From assembly GCF_002368415.1 (NCBI RefSeq), contig NZ_AP018290.1:558001-622000 (forward strand): DNA of 64,000 nt, in the 5' to 3' direction. Position numbers and translations under genes: made by a program. The notes beneath the pieces were generated by a model. That model did not search any database. It had not been told where the DNA came from and saw nothing but the letters and a program-made list of their open reading frames with translations. This document shows, piece after piece, positions 9,658 to 18,736 of the stretch (position 1 is its first letter; every line of letters begins with the position of its first letter). This DNA comes from Calothrix sp. NIES-4105. GTDB lineage: Bacteria; Cyanobacteriota; Cyanobacteriia; Cyanobacteriales; Nostocaceae.

Positions 9658-9835
9658 CTAGTAGTTTATGTCATAAGTTTTGGGTGGTAGATAAATTAGC
9701 AACGGATGTTGGAACGGATGTAACGGATAGGTAATTTTAAATAACCAGACCTTGTTTTTAACAAATAATTCAGGAGTGACACCGTTAAAATCCGTTGCAA
9801 ACCAACACCCCAGAATTAATGACACGGACTACTAG
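9658..9835. repeat. CTAG-flanked MITE-like element, copy b
   Basis: The element opens with CTAGTAGTTTATGTCATAAG and closes with an inverted version ending GACTACTAG, with CTAG at each end. The interior (about 125 bp) contains an ACGGATGT/CCGTT inverted segment unlike copies c and d. No open frame is present. It abuts copy c, and the two share the CTAG at 9832-9835. Confidence 0.65.
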
Positions 9836-9950
9836 TAGTTTATGTCATAAGTTTTGGGAGGTTCACTTCTTAAAAATTCTTTCTTTGTGTCCTTTGTGCC
9901 TTTGTGGTTTATTCTTCCAACCGTCCAAATTTAATGACATGAAGCACTAG
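9832..9950. repeat. CTAG-flanked MITE-like element, copy c
   Basis: Bounded by CTAG at both ends with terminal inverted repeats TTTATGTCATAAGTTTTGGG and the complementary ATTTAATGACATGAAG. The interior carries the segment CTTTGTGTCCTTTGTGCC and is nearly the same as the interior of copy d at 28661-28779. The right flank CCCGCTCAGGAGT is repeated in inverted form left of copy d. Confidence 0.7.
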
Positions 9951-9999
9951 CCCGCTCAGGAGTGGATAAAATATTGAGCGAGAAATTTGTTTGCGTTTC

Positions 10000-10115
10000 T
10001 GTGTCCTCTGCGCCGGCGGCAGGTAAAAAAATATATATATTTCACCACAGAGACACTCAAGGGCGCAGAGAGAAAGTAGAGTTTTATTGTCATAATACTA
10101 GGATTTTTGACTCAC
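10000..10115. repeat. Dispersed intergenic repeat (CACCACAGAGACAC type)
   Basis: The segment TTTCACCACAGAGACAC, then GCAGAG, then GTTTTATTGTCATAATACTA and a TTTTTGACT stretch, is repeated in closely similar form at 28586-28650. Both copies lie beside CTAG-type elements, so these are composite repeat blocks. The remainder of the 9444-10199 gap holds no gene I can support apart from the two CTAG elements and the promoter of the 10200 gene. Confidence 0.55.
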
Positions 10116-10199
10116 CTTACCTTAACTGCATAAAGTAAAAAACTCTGACATGTAAGTATGCAAGTCCATTGGACTAGTTAACCAAACGAGGATTTATTT

Positions 10200-10412
10200 A
10201 TGAAGAAAGCTGCTGCCGTTTTAGGTGGAATCGCCTTACTTTTAGGTGGAATTTCTGCCCAAGTTCAAGCTAAAACATTGTCACAGATGAAATTACAACC
10301 ACAACAGTTGATTGCACAGTGCCCAGGAGGTGGATACCCTGTTTGGCAATGCGAAATTGTTAACGGAAAAAAGAAATGTTTTAGAAGATGTCCTGATGTG
10401 CTGAAAGGATAG
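10200..10412 (+). CDS. Small secreted cysteine-rich protein
   Basis: A 70-residue protein with a convincing signal peptide: two N-terminal lysines, a hydrophobic core (AVLGGIALLLGGISA) and a likely AQA cleavage site near residue 24. The mature part is about 46 residues and has four cysteines (41, 51, 60, 64), enough for two disulphides, with a basic stretch NGKKKCFRRC. A GAGG ribosome site precedes the ATG. I do not recognise the family; the shape resembles small disulphide-bonded secreted peptides. It is a single gene flanked by repeats on the left and a pseudogene on the right. Confidence 0.65.
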   Translation: MKKAAAVLGGIALLLGGISAQVQAKTLSQMKLQPQQLIAQCPGGGYPVWQCEIVNGKKKCFRRCPDVLKG

Positions 10413-10465
10413 GATTGTTTGATGAGGCACTAGGTATTTTTGCAAATTCCCAGTGCTTTATTGAA

Positions 10466-10924
10466 TTAATCTAAGTTATCGGTATTATCAACATTTTTAC
10501 TTGTCTGATTAATGTAAACTCTTTCAGCATCCGTTAAACCACCTGCAAATTGAGAGTGTTGTAAGTAATAATTAGAGACTTTCGTGGTGTTATCGTTAGC
10601 TTGATTTAATAATTGAAACAATTGATTAATCACTTTATCTTTGTCCTCAATCCTTGCTTATAATGCTTTGTAAGCTAATTCATAGCCTTGCATGAAGCTG
10701 CTATGAATTTTTTATTTATCAACGCTTGAAGAGGTACTAAGTTTAACTAAAAGAAGTCTATCTCCCTTTTTCTCTATACTTTGAACATCTAATTTAGCAT
10801 CTTGGTTTTCTCCTTCTACTTTTTTAAATGAGTGAGCAAAAGCGTCCCAGTTTATACCATTACGAAATAATAAATCTATAGTTTGTAAAGATTTTTGAAA
10901 TAACTCAGTAAACTCTCCTGACAT
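10466..10924 (-). pseudogene. Decayed hypothetical gene with two in-frame stops
   Basis: From ATG 10924 the frame reads 70 residues to a TAA at 10712. The same frame then resumes as KIHSSFMQGYELAYKAL, meets a second TAA at 10658-10660, and continues as a coherent charged helical sequence (IEDKDKVINQLFQLLNQ and on) to a third TAA at 10466. Three in-phase segments of protein-like composition separated by point stops indicate a roughly 150-residue gene lost to two nonsense changes. I do not recognise the family. A hydrophobic reading on the same strand at about 10980-11050 may be a further remnant. Confidence 0.6.
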
Positions 10925-11670
10925 GAATTCGCCGCTGTTCGGGCGCCGTTCTTGTTGCCCATTTTTTAAATATACATGCTGGCACTTAACGCCCAGAAGA
11001 TTAGTGTTGCTGTTAATATTCCAGTTGTTAAGGTTCTGGCATTTCCGGCGCCTCTGATTTAGCTAGAAGCGACTGGAAGCCTTGATTTTAAAAGAAAGTT
11101 ATTGACTGAATCAAAAATTAGCACTTTAAGAGCGATACATGCGTATTTCAGTAGTTATAAATAATACAAGTGTGGTTTTGTAAAGTTTGCAAATTTTTAA
11201 GTTGCAGAACAAAATTCAGTATAATCACAGAAAATCTGTTTTTTGAGTTAAATAAGTACACGTAGAAAATCGGCATAGAGATAACCAAATCTTTTGCATG
11301 AGTGATATTTACGTAAATATTATCAAAACTTAGAGCATGACTGACTTTGCTTGATTTACGAAAACTTTATATTAACGTCGAAACTTTTATATTTCGATGT
11401 AAACTTAATTTTTTGCTGCGTTGTACGCCAGTAAAATTTGTATAAATAGAAACTCGTTAATAATTGTATTCGTTGTCAAATAACCGTCAAAGGCTGTTCC
11501 AAGCATCGTATTTTCTGCTTAAATGCGGTATAACAAAATTAAGTTGGTGGCAGACAACTTACTTAATGTTGGTGAAGTTATATAATCGTTCAACGATATT
11601 CTTTGCATTTATGAAGTCCGCACGCAAATTTTAATTTTGCGTTCATACTCTTTTGAAAAAGGATAAAATA
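10925..11670. other. Intergenic region without a supported gene
   Basis: About 750 bp, AT-rich after 11100. The left 130 bp contain two GGCGCC sites and a minus-strand reading of about 25 hydrophobic residues that stops at TAA, which may be gene debris. The right part should hold the promoter of the receiver-domain gene at 11671; I could not pick a convincing promoter or operator. Confidence 0.4.
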
Positions 11671-12324
11671 ATGTCGGAACAGAAAAGTAAAAGTTTATCT
11701 CGCTTACAACTTATTTCATTATATGTGAATGCTTTAGAGCAAGAGGATGTCCAAACTGCAAACGAAATTTTTGATGTTATTCATCTAGATGAGCGATTAA
11801 AAAATATTATTTCAGAAATCAATATCGCCTATCAGGAAGAGGACTCAATGTCAGCTATTCCAAGAAGCGCTGGAATATTAACAGATAAAATTCGGTTAGC
11901 AATTATAGAAGGTAATTACATTACTCGTGTTGGTATTCGCACAACACTGTCTGATCACCCAGAGATAGAAGTTATTGGTGAAGCAACTTCTTATCTTGAT
12001 GGTTTGATACTCATACAACAGCAACAACCAGATGTGGCAATTATAGATATTGACTTACCTGATAGAAATGGCATTGAATTAACACGACAGTTACAGCAAA
12101 GTAATTTTGCTGTTAAATCAATCATTTTGGCTAAATACGAAAACACTGAAACTGTTTTGTCTGCTTTTGCTGCTGGCGCCGATTCTTATTGTCTCAAAGA
12201 AGTTGAATACAATCATCTGCTTGAAGCTATCCGCGTCACCCATATCGGTAAAAAATGGATAGACCCTGTAGTTGCAGGAAGTGTATTGGAAACAGTACAA
12301 ACTCGCTATCAATACTTAAATTAA
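11671..12324 (+). CDS. Orphan receiver-domain protein without output domain
   Basis: The ATG at 11671 is chosen because an AAGGA site sits 8 bp upstream; the upstream TTG is less likely. The 217-residue product has a helical N-terminal segment of about 65 residues, then a response-regulator receiver domain (residues 72-195) with the phospho-acceptor Asp in AIIDIDLPDRNG and the conserved Lys in CLKE. The usual acidic pair is altered to Glu-Gly (IIEGN), and the conserved Thr/Ser position is Ala (LAKY). No DNA-binding domain follows, unlike NarL-type relatives. It may act through protein contacts and may be phosphorylated weakly or not at all. No kinase is adjacent. Confidence 0.75.
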   Translation: MSEQKSKSLSRLQLISLYVNALEQEDVQTANEIFDVIHLDERLKNIISEINIAYQEEDSMSAIPRSAGILTDKIRLAIIEGNYITRVGIRTTLSDHPEIEVIGEATSYLDGLILIQQQQPDVAIIDIDLPDRNGIELTRQLQQSNFAVKSIILAKYENTETVLSAFAAGADSYCLKEVEYNHLLEAIRVTHIGKKWIDPVVAGSVLETVQTRYQYLN

Positions 12325-12503
12325 GATAAATATTGCATTAATTATTGCCGTCAAAAAATATTCATGTAGCATATTTTGTTATCTATAGCACCAAAGCAAG
12401 CAGTGCTTGGACATACAATGTTGAATTGTGCGCCCTTGATTGAGACGTTTTGATTAATACATGTAAGAATAAGTCAATGTACTAGCATTTGAACTGATAT
12501 TGT

Positions 12504-13784
12504 ATGTCTTTACGTTCGTTCCTTGCTCGTCGTTCGTTTCATTATGCCTGGGTTGTTGCTTTTCTTACCTTCCTTACCTTGCTGATTGCTGCTGGAATCC
12601 GTGCGACCCCTGGTGTTTTCATGGTTCCCTTAGAGCAAGAGTTTCGTTGGTCGAGAGCAACAATTTCTTTGACAGTCTCGGTTAACTTAGTCCTCTACGG
12701 GTTAATTGGACCATTTGCAGCAACGCTGTATGAGCGATTTGGTATTCGGCGCACGATGGTATTTGCCTTGGCATTTCTTGGTGTTGGGCTTGGTTTAACT
12801 ACATTGATATCACAACCTTGGCAATTATTATTGCTATGGGGTGTCGTTGTAGGTTCTGGAACGGGAGTAATTGCTTTGGTACTAGGCGCCATTGTTGCAA
12901 ATAGGTGGTTTATAGAGCGGCGAGGTTTAGTGATTGGCATTCTTACAGCTAGTACAGCAACTGGACAACTAGTATTTTTACCATTACTTGCTTCGATTGT
13001 GGAACGATTTGGTTGGCGTAATGCGGCGTTAACAATTGCGGGCGCAACGTTTTTGATTATTCCTTTTATTGCCCTGTTAATGCGTGATAAACCCTCTCAA
13101 ATTGGTTTACGACCTCTTGGTAATATCAGCGAAGACTCATTAGAACTACCGGAGTCCCAAGATAATCCCATTACTAATACTATAAATGCGCTGAAATTGG
13201 GAATGCGTAAACCAGACTTTTGGTTATTAGCAGGTAGCTTCTTTGTCTGTGGTGCAAGTACTAATGGATTAATTAGTACACATTTGATACCTGCTTGTAT
13301 TGATCATGGTATTCCACAAGTTCAAGCAGCCAGTTTGCTTGCCGTTATGGGAATATTTGACTTTGTAGGCACAATAGCATCGGGGTGGTTAAGTGACCGT
13401 TGGAATAATCGTTACTTGCTGTGCGGATATTACGGACTACGGGGACTGTCTTTGATTTTCCTGCCCTTCAGTTTTGATTCGTTTCACGGACTTTCTATTT
13501 TTGCTATATTCTACGGTTTAGATTGGATTGCTACTGTACCCCCTACAGTGCGGTTAACAACTGAAGTGTTTGGCGCCCGAAAAGCAGGGGTGATGTTTGG
13601 GTGGATCGTAGCAGCTCATCAAATTGGTGCAGCAACAGCAACTCTAATCGCTGGTGCCTTACATACAGAATTAGGTACTTACTTACACGCATTTATCCTA
13701 TCTGGAATATTATGCATCATCACTGCACTATTAGTACTCCGCATTGACCAAAATCCAAATTCAAGGAAAATCATAACCTTTTAA
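12504..13784 (+). CDS. MFS transporter (monocarboxylate/oxalate-formate antiporter-like)
   Basis: A 426-residue integral membrane protein with about twelve hydrophobic segments and a central hydrophilic loop near residues 200-225. The loop-2 motif ERFGIRRTM and the loop-8 motif GWLSDRWNNR are the paired MFS A-type signatures (G-x-x-x-D/E-R/K). The N-terminal FHYAWVVAFLTFLTLL resembles monocarboxylate and oxalate/formate family members. The substrate cannot be told. The gene stands alone, with a terminator hairpin 22 bp after the stop, shared with the convergent PEP-CTERM gene. Confidence 0.9.
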   Translation: MSLRSFLARRSFHYAWVVAFLTFLTLLIAAGIRATPGVFMVPLEQEFRWSRATISLTVSVNLVLYGLIGPFAATLYERFGIRRTMVFALAFLGVGLGLTTLISQPWQLLLLWGVVVGSGTGVIALVLGAIVANRWFIERRGLVIGILTASTATGQLVFLPLLASIVERFGWRNAALTIAGATFLIIPFIALLMRDKPSQIGLRPLGNISEDSLELPESQDNPITNTINALKLGMRKPDFWLLAGSFFVCGASTNGLISTHLIPACIDHGIPQVQAASLLAVMGIFDFVGTIASGWLSDRWNNRYLLCGYYGLRGLSLIFLPFSFDSFHGLSIFAIFYGLDWIATVPPTVRLTTEVFGARKAGVMFGWIVAAHQIGAATATLIAGALHTELGTYLHAFILSGILCIITALLVLRIDQNPNSRKIITF

Positions 13785-13799
13785 TTTAAGTCGGTGGAT

Positions 13800-13832
13800 A
13801 AAAAATGTGCGCCAATGGCGCACAAATTTTTA
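13800..13832. terminator. Bidirectional hairpin terminator between convergent genes
   Basis: A perfect 8-bp stem TGTGCGCC/GGCGCACA with a 3-nt AAT loop (13806-13824) is flanked by AAAAA on the left and ATTTTT on the right, so it can end transcription from both sides. The same stem recurs at 32775-32793. It contains half of the abundant GGCGCC palindrome. Confidence 0.75.
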
Positions 13833-13847
13833 ATACTCAGTTTCGTT

Positions 13848-14455
13848 TTATACTTTGTGTTGATTGCGTTTTTTGATTGCGATACCTGTAAGTAGTGCTA
13901 GTCCTAGAATAGAAGCTGGTTCTGGTACGGTTTTTGGGTCTGGGTTGGTTGCTATGTCGGGTAGGTCGCCGTCGAATAAGTAGTTGTGTGATTCTCCGGT
14001 ACCTGATAATGATGCTACTATGAGGTTACCGTTAATTTGTCCATTGTTGAAGTTGAATTTAGCTAGCGGCGCCAGTATGCTTCCTTCTATGCCAATACCC
14101 TCAGCAGTAATGCTAGTTGCTTCAAAGAAGTTGTATAGTATTTTACCGCGAGTTGTACCTGCAATATTAAAACCAAAGTTTTTCAATGAAATGTCTTTTC
14201 CGCTGACGTTGACAACAGTAGAGTCTGGGTCTGCGGTGATATTAAAAGTGTTGGTTTTAGATAAGTCTGCACCCAATAAATTGAAGATGTTTAAAGTTGT
14301 ACGGTTTCCTGCTGTTGAACTCCCAATACAAACACGTTGTAACCTGATGCTACTCCTAGTTCTGCCGATAAAGCTCTTTCTGCAAATCCGAGGAATAAAA
14401 TTGCAGCAAGAGGAATAGTTACTATTCCCAAGCTAATACTGTTTTTTAAAGTCAT
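13848..14455 (-). pseudogene. Choice-of-anchor A, PEP-CTERM protein, frameshifted
   Basis: ATG 14455 starts a signal peptide (SLGIVTIPLAAILFLGFA) followed by ELGVASGYNVFVLG, the usual start of the choice-of-anchor A domain. That frame stops near 14292. The next frame picks up as STAGNRTTLNIFNLLGADLS and runs to the C-terminal sorting tail VPEPASILGLALLTGIAIKKR, where an exosortase would act. So one gene is split by a frameshift near 14325. The distance between FVLG and STAGNRTTLNIFN is also shorter than in typical family members, suggesting an internal deletion. The intact protein would be exported and processed at the membrane; this copy is probably dead. Confidence 0.75.
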
Positions 14456-14739
14456 AAGTTAATACTTTGAGGTTTATGCTGTTAAGCGCCCCGTTGATAT
14501 TATGTTTTATTATTATTAGTTTAAATTTTAATTCGCAACCCTAATTTTAAGGGTTTTATTGAACATATATAATGTAAAAAAGATTAGTATTATTACTATA
14601 TAAAGTTAATTATTGAAGTTTATTCAGTAAAGACGCACAGAAAGAATAGGAATAAAAAGGTTGTTGTATGCTGTGCTAATCGATTAATATAGATATGACA
14701 ACAGTGTTTGCACTTAAATATAACTGACAAGGTTAAGGT

Positions 14740-15555
14740 ATGATTGCTGTAAACGTGTCTCCTGATGATATAGTCTTAGTCGCTGGCGCCACTGGTGGTG
14801 TGGGACAATTAACTGTGGCGAAGTTACTTGAGAAAGGTCTTAAAGTTCGTGCATTAACGCGAAATCCTGGTAAAGTGGCGACAATGTTTGATAACCGCGT
14901 TGAGGTTGCAGAAGGTGATATTCTTAACCCTGATAGTTTACAAAACGCTGTAAGGAACGTTAAATATATACTTTGCTGTACCGGAACAACTGCTTTCCCT
15001 TCTGATAAATGGCAGTTTAATTCTAATTGGAATTGGTTTGAGGCTTTATTTGACTCGCAAAAACTCAAACAGAAAGCAGCAAATACTCCTGAAAAAGTTG
15101 ATTTTATTGGTGTAACAAATTTAGTAAATGCGGCGCCACGTGATTTAAAGCGGTTCGTTTTCGTCTCCTCCTGTGGTATTCATCGCAAAAATAGCTTCCC
15201 ATTTTCAATTCTTAATGCTTTCGGTGTTCTTGATGCTAAAGAAAAAGGAGAGCAAAGTATTATCAATTCTGGTTTACCTTACACTATCATTCGTCCAGTT
15301 AGACTAATTGATGGCCCCTATACCTCATATGACCTCAACACATTATTAAAAGCAACTACCCAAGGAAAATTAGGTGTAGTAATAGATACAGGCGATAAAG
15401 TTGTTGGTGAAACAAGTCGTATTGATGTTGCAGCAGCTTGCGTTGAATGTTTAACCTATACCGAAACCGAAAATAAAGTATTCGAGCTAGTAAACCAAGG
15501 CAGGCGCCCACAAACCATCGACTGGCAAACTTTATTTACAAAACTAACCAATTAA
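14740..15555 (+). CDS. Atypical SDR, NAD(P)-binding protein (NmrA/Ycf39-like)
   Basis: A 271-residue protein with the Rossmann motif GATGGVGQ at residues 15-22 followed by RALTRNP (NADP-type basic residues after beta-2), VEVAEGDI, and VFVSSCGIHR in place of a Tyr-x-x-x-Lys active site. This pattern fits NAD(P)-binding regulators or assembly factors of the NmrA/Ycf39 class rather than a classical dehydrogenase. In cyanobacteria such proteins often serve photosystem or respiratory complex assembly; the specific role here is not visible. It has no operon partner, and a tandem repeat begins just after its stop. Confidence 0.8.
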   Translation: MIAVNVSPDDIVLVAGATGGVGQLTVAKLLEKGLKVRALTRNPGKVATMFDNRVEVAEGDILNPDSLQNAVRNVKYILCCTGTTAFPSDKWQFNSNWNWFEALFDSQKLKQKAANTPEKVDFIGVTNLVNAAPRDLKRFVFVSSCGIHRKNSFPFSILNAFGVLDAKEKGEQSIINSGLPYTIIRPVRLIDGPYTSYDLNTLLKATTQGKLGVVIDTGDKVVGETSRIDVAAACVECLTYTETENKVFELVNQGRRPQTIDWQTLFTKLTN

Positions 15556-15560
15556 TCCTT

Positions 15561-15652
15561 AATCCGTGTCATCCGTGTCATCCGTAAAATCCGTGACATG
15601 AAATCCGTGACATGAAATCCGTGACATGCAATCCGTCAAATCCGTGTTATGG
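15561..15652. repeat. Short tandem repeat, 14-bp and 9-bp units (ATCCGTG)
   Basis: Three perfect head-to-tail copies of AAATCCGTGACATG (15587-15628) are preceded by 9-bp units (AATCCGTGTC, ATCCGTGTC) and followed by AATCCGTCAAATCCGTG. The array separates two convergent genes, and the last five codons and stop of the CHASE2 kinase lie inside it. Confidence 0.85.
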
Positions 15653-18600
15653 ATTGAGCAATAATGTCAAGACGAAAGTTATCAACTAAGTTCGTCAAAG
15701 TTTGTGCTAGGTGAGTTTGACTATCAGGAATATCTTTAATTAATTCAATAATTGATTGGTCATTTAAAGATATAGCAGCATAGTGTAATTTATCTATCCA
15801 CTCTGAGGGCATACTCATTAGTAGTTCTGAAGAAAGTTCGAGTGAAGTTTCTGGAAATTTCTTTTCCTGCTTTTGTTCGTTAGAAGAGATAGATATGTAT
15901 TTAACGTTTAAATATTTGGCAATTTGTTCGTATAGTAGTGCTTCACAAACTGGTTTACCAACGAAAGCATTACATCCGACTTGAAAAAACTGCTGTTGTT
16001 GTTCTTCAAATGTACTTGCAGTTAAAGCGATAATTATGGTGTGATAAGATTTATCTTCTATTTCTTCTATTTCCCTAATCCTTCGAGTTGCTTCATATCC
16101 ATCCATTACTGGCATTCGCATATCCATAAAAATTAGATGCGGGCGCCAGCTTTCCCAAATTTGTACTGCTTCTTTACCGTTAATAGCTTGCTGTATATCA
16201 AACCCAACTCCTTCAAGTAATTTTACCAGTAAAAGACGACTTTCTTCTACATCTTCAGCTATTAAAATGCGATAACGCGGTTGATTTTTTACTAACCCCG
16301 TAACTTGTTGAGTCGGCACCTTCTCTAATGAAGCATCTGTAGTATAATCAAATTTAATATCGAAACGAAAAGTTGAACCCTTACCTTCAACACTACTTAC
16401 TATAATATCACCACCCATCAACTTTACATATTCCTGACTAATTGCTAACCCTAAACCTGTCCCTTCCATATATTGACGACCAAGTTGAGTTTGAAAAAAA
16501 GGACTAAATAATTTTTCTAAATCTTGAGGTGAAATTCCATAACCTGTATCTATTACTTCAAATACAAGACGTTGATTATTGTTGAAATCAAAATTTAAAT
16601 ATGTGTCTTGATTCTCTTTATCATTATAGGAATATTCAGGCGCCGTTGAATTATATTTGTCTTTTCTTTTGAACAGCTTATGGTACCGAGGTATTGTAAA
16701 TAACTTTTTTTGTAAACTTACAGACAAAATAGGATGCTTTTCTAAAAAATAACGCTTCACAGTCTCTTGAAGCAAAGAGAGCGAACTTGTTCGGCTATTA
16801 TATTTCTCTTGTGGTGGCTTAAGTTTCTCTTTTATTAGACTGGGAATTTCTAGTGTTTGTAACTTGACTTGTAATGTTATACTTCCATAACTTGTAAATT
16901 TAATCGCATTACCTAATAAATTGAGCAAGATTTGACGTAATTTACTTTCATCAGTAATAATATACTGTGGAATATCGCCAATTAATTCAAACTTCAACTT
17001 CAATTGCTTATTATTGGCACGTAATTGAAGCATTTTATATATTGCATCCAGCAATGCATACAAATCAAACGCGCGTTTGATCAATGTAGAACTACCTGCT
17101 TCAATTTTAGACATTGATAGCACATCATTAATTAGTTCAAGTAAGTGTTTACCACTGCGGTTGATGATTTCGATGTGCTGTTTTTGGTCTAATGTTAATT
17201 GATCACGTGTTAAAATTTGACTAAAGCCTAGAATCGCATTGAGTGGAGTACGGAGTTCATGACTGATGTTAGCTAAAAATATACTTTTAGCTTTGTTGGC
17301 TAATTCTGCTTCTTGCTTTGCTGCTTCCAATGCTATATTCTTTTCTATCAGCTCTTGGGTTCGTTCTTTAACTGTAAGTTCGAGTGTTTGAGCATAATTT
17401 GCTAACGCTTTGTGTGATAAATGTAAAGAACGCAGCAGCAAATAAACTTTACTTCCAGATGTTGCACAAATAAGTCCTAATAAAGGTGAAATTACATTTA
17501 CCCACCAACCATACATAAATAGCACATAGGTACTAGCAAAAAGACTTACAATGGCTAATGGCAATAATATACCAATTGCAACCAGCATTGAATTGCGCTC
17601 TTGTCGAACTTCATATAATTTAAACTTGCTAAACTTGAGCTTATTTAACTTGGAAAAGAATTTGAGCTTAACTTCCCATCCAATCGTAGCACCTACGCTT
17701 GACCAGAATAATATCCATAACCATCCTAACGACTCAGGTACTCCCCGCAACAGTTGTCTACCATCTAATGCTGCACTCAAAATTTGACTTGTTAAGTCTG
17801 CGTGTAATTCAACACCTGACCAAGAAGTATTTACACTCCTAGTATAAGGGGTATAAAAATTTTCGCTTAAGCTTTCAGCGACTGAACCGACAAAAACGAC
17901 TTTACCCGTCATTAAGTCACTAGGTACACGATTTTCGAGTACATCTAGTAAAGGTACTTTTATGACTCTTTGACGTGCCGAACGAAAGTTAGCTAAAATC
18001 TGATACCCTCCAACGTCTGCACGTACAAAACCTCCTTCGCTATCTTGCAAAGGTACAAACTTAGCTTTGCCAAGTTTAAGAATTGAAGAGTGTCCATCGC
18101 TAATTAGTTTAATATTTTGCTTGTCCAAATAGTGTAGCGCTGACTTTGCTCCCAATGTTAAATACGTTTTATTTTTATCTTTAACTCTTACCGATAGCAG
18201 ATAGCGTCTGACTTTACCGTCATTCTCTAATACTAAATCACAAGCTGCAACTTGCGAGCGCGCGCCAAGTACAGGTGGTGGTTCAACGACGGGTCCGTTA
18301 GCATTACTTAGAACTTTTTTTATTCCAATCAAATTTGGCGTTGATTGATATACGTTCAAGAGTTCTTTATGACCGGGTTCTACGGGTAAATTGCGATACA
18401 AGTCTAATCCAATTACTGCGGGTTGCTGTTGTTTAATTTTGTTAAGCAATTTAGCAAGTATCGTATCATAAATAGGCCAGCTTCTAAAGCGAGAAATATC
18501 ATTCTCATCAATAGTCACAATCACAATGCGCGAGTCCATTGCTTCTTCCGGACGCACACGAAACCACTGGTCTAGCATCGCGCATTCTATAAACTGTAAC

Positions 18601-18701
18601 GTGCCTGTCAATTGTAGTGTGATAACTCCAAGTGTCACAAATACTGCCGTCGTTTCAATCGCGAGACTCCGTAGAAACCGTATTTTTAACCTTTTCCACA
18701 T
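15636..18701 (-). CDS. CHASE2 hybrid sensor histidine kinase with receiver
   Basis: About 1021 residues from ATG 18701. Order: N-terminal TM, extracytoplasmic CHASE2 sensor (VRPEEAMDSRIVIVTID and on), three TM helices around residues 320-425, coiled coil, HisKA with the phospho-acceptor in ISHELRTPLN, HATPase (N box LLGNAIKFT, G1 DTGYGIS, G2 GTGLGLAIS), then a receiver with Asp in FMDMRMPVMDG and a C-terminal helical tail. About 90 extra residues, rich in Lys and Tyr, separate the N box from the G1 box. The gene is the promoter-distal member of a minus-strand cluster with DUF928 (36-bp gap), CHAT/TPR and haemagglutinin-domain genes. The stimulus is unknown. Confidence 0.9.
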   Translation of the reverse strand: MWKRLKIRFLRSLAIETTAVFVTLGVITLQLTGTLQFIECAMLDQWFRVRPEEAMDSRIVIVTIDENDISRFRSWPIYDTILAKLLNKIKQQQPAVIGLDLYRNLPVEPGHKELLNVYQSTPNLIGIKKVLSNANGPVVEPPPVLGARSQVAACDLVLENDGKVRRYLLSVRVKDKNKTYLTLGAKSALHYLDKQNIKLISDGHSSILKLGKAKFVPLQDSEGGFVRADVGGYQILANFRSARQRVIKVPLLDVLENRVPSDLMTGKVVFVGSVAESLSENFYTPYTRSVNTSWSGVELHADLTSQILSAALDGRQLLRGVPESLGWLWILFWSSVGATIGWEVKLKFFSKLNKLKFSKFKLYEVRQERNSMLVAIGILLPLAIVSLFASTYVLFMYGWWVNVISPLLGLICATSGSKVYLLLRSLHLSHKALANYAQTLELTVKERTQELIEKNIALEAAKQEAELANKAKSIFLANISHELRTPLNAILGFSQILTRDQLTLDQKQHIEIINRSGKHLLELINDVLSMSKIEAGSSTLIKRAFDLYALLDAIYKMLQLRANNKQLKLKFELIGDIPQYIITDESKLRQILLNLLGNAIKFTSYGSITLQVKLQTLEIPSLIKEKLKPPQEKYNSRTSSLSLLQETVKRYFLEKHPILSVSLQKKLFTIPRYHKLFKRKDKYNSTAPEYSYNDKENQDTYLNFDFNNNQRLVFEVIDTGYGISPQDLEKLFSPFFQTQLGRQYMEGTGLGLAISQEYVKLMGGDIIVSSVEGKGSTFRFDIKFDYTTDASLEKVPTQQVTGLVKNQPRYRILIAEDVEESRLLLVKLLEGVGFDIQQAINGKEAVQIWESWRPHLIFMDMRMPVMDGYEATRRIREIEEIEDKSYHTIIIALTASTFEEQQQQFFQVGCNAFVGKPVCEALLYEQIAKYLNVKYISISSNEQKQEKKFPETSLELSSELLMSMPSEWIDKLHYAAISLNDQSIIELIKDIPDSQTHLAQTLTNLVDNFRLDIIAQSITRI

Positions 18702-18736
18702 AAACAATGCCTGACATTTCTACCGAAACTGAAAAG

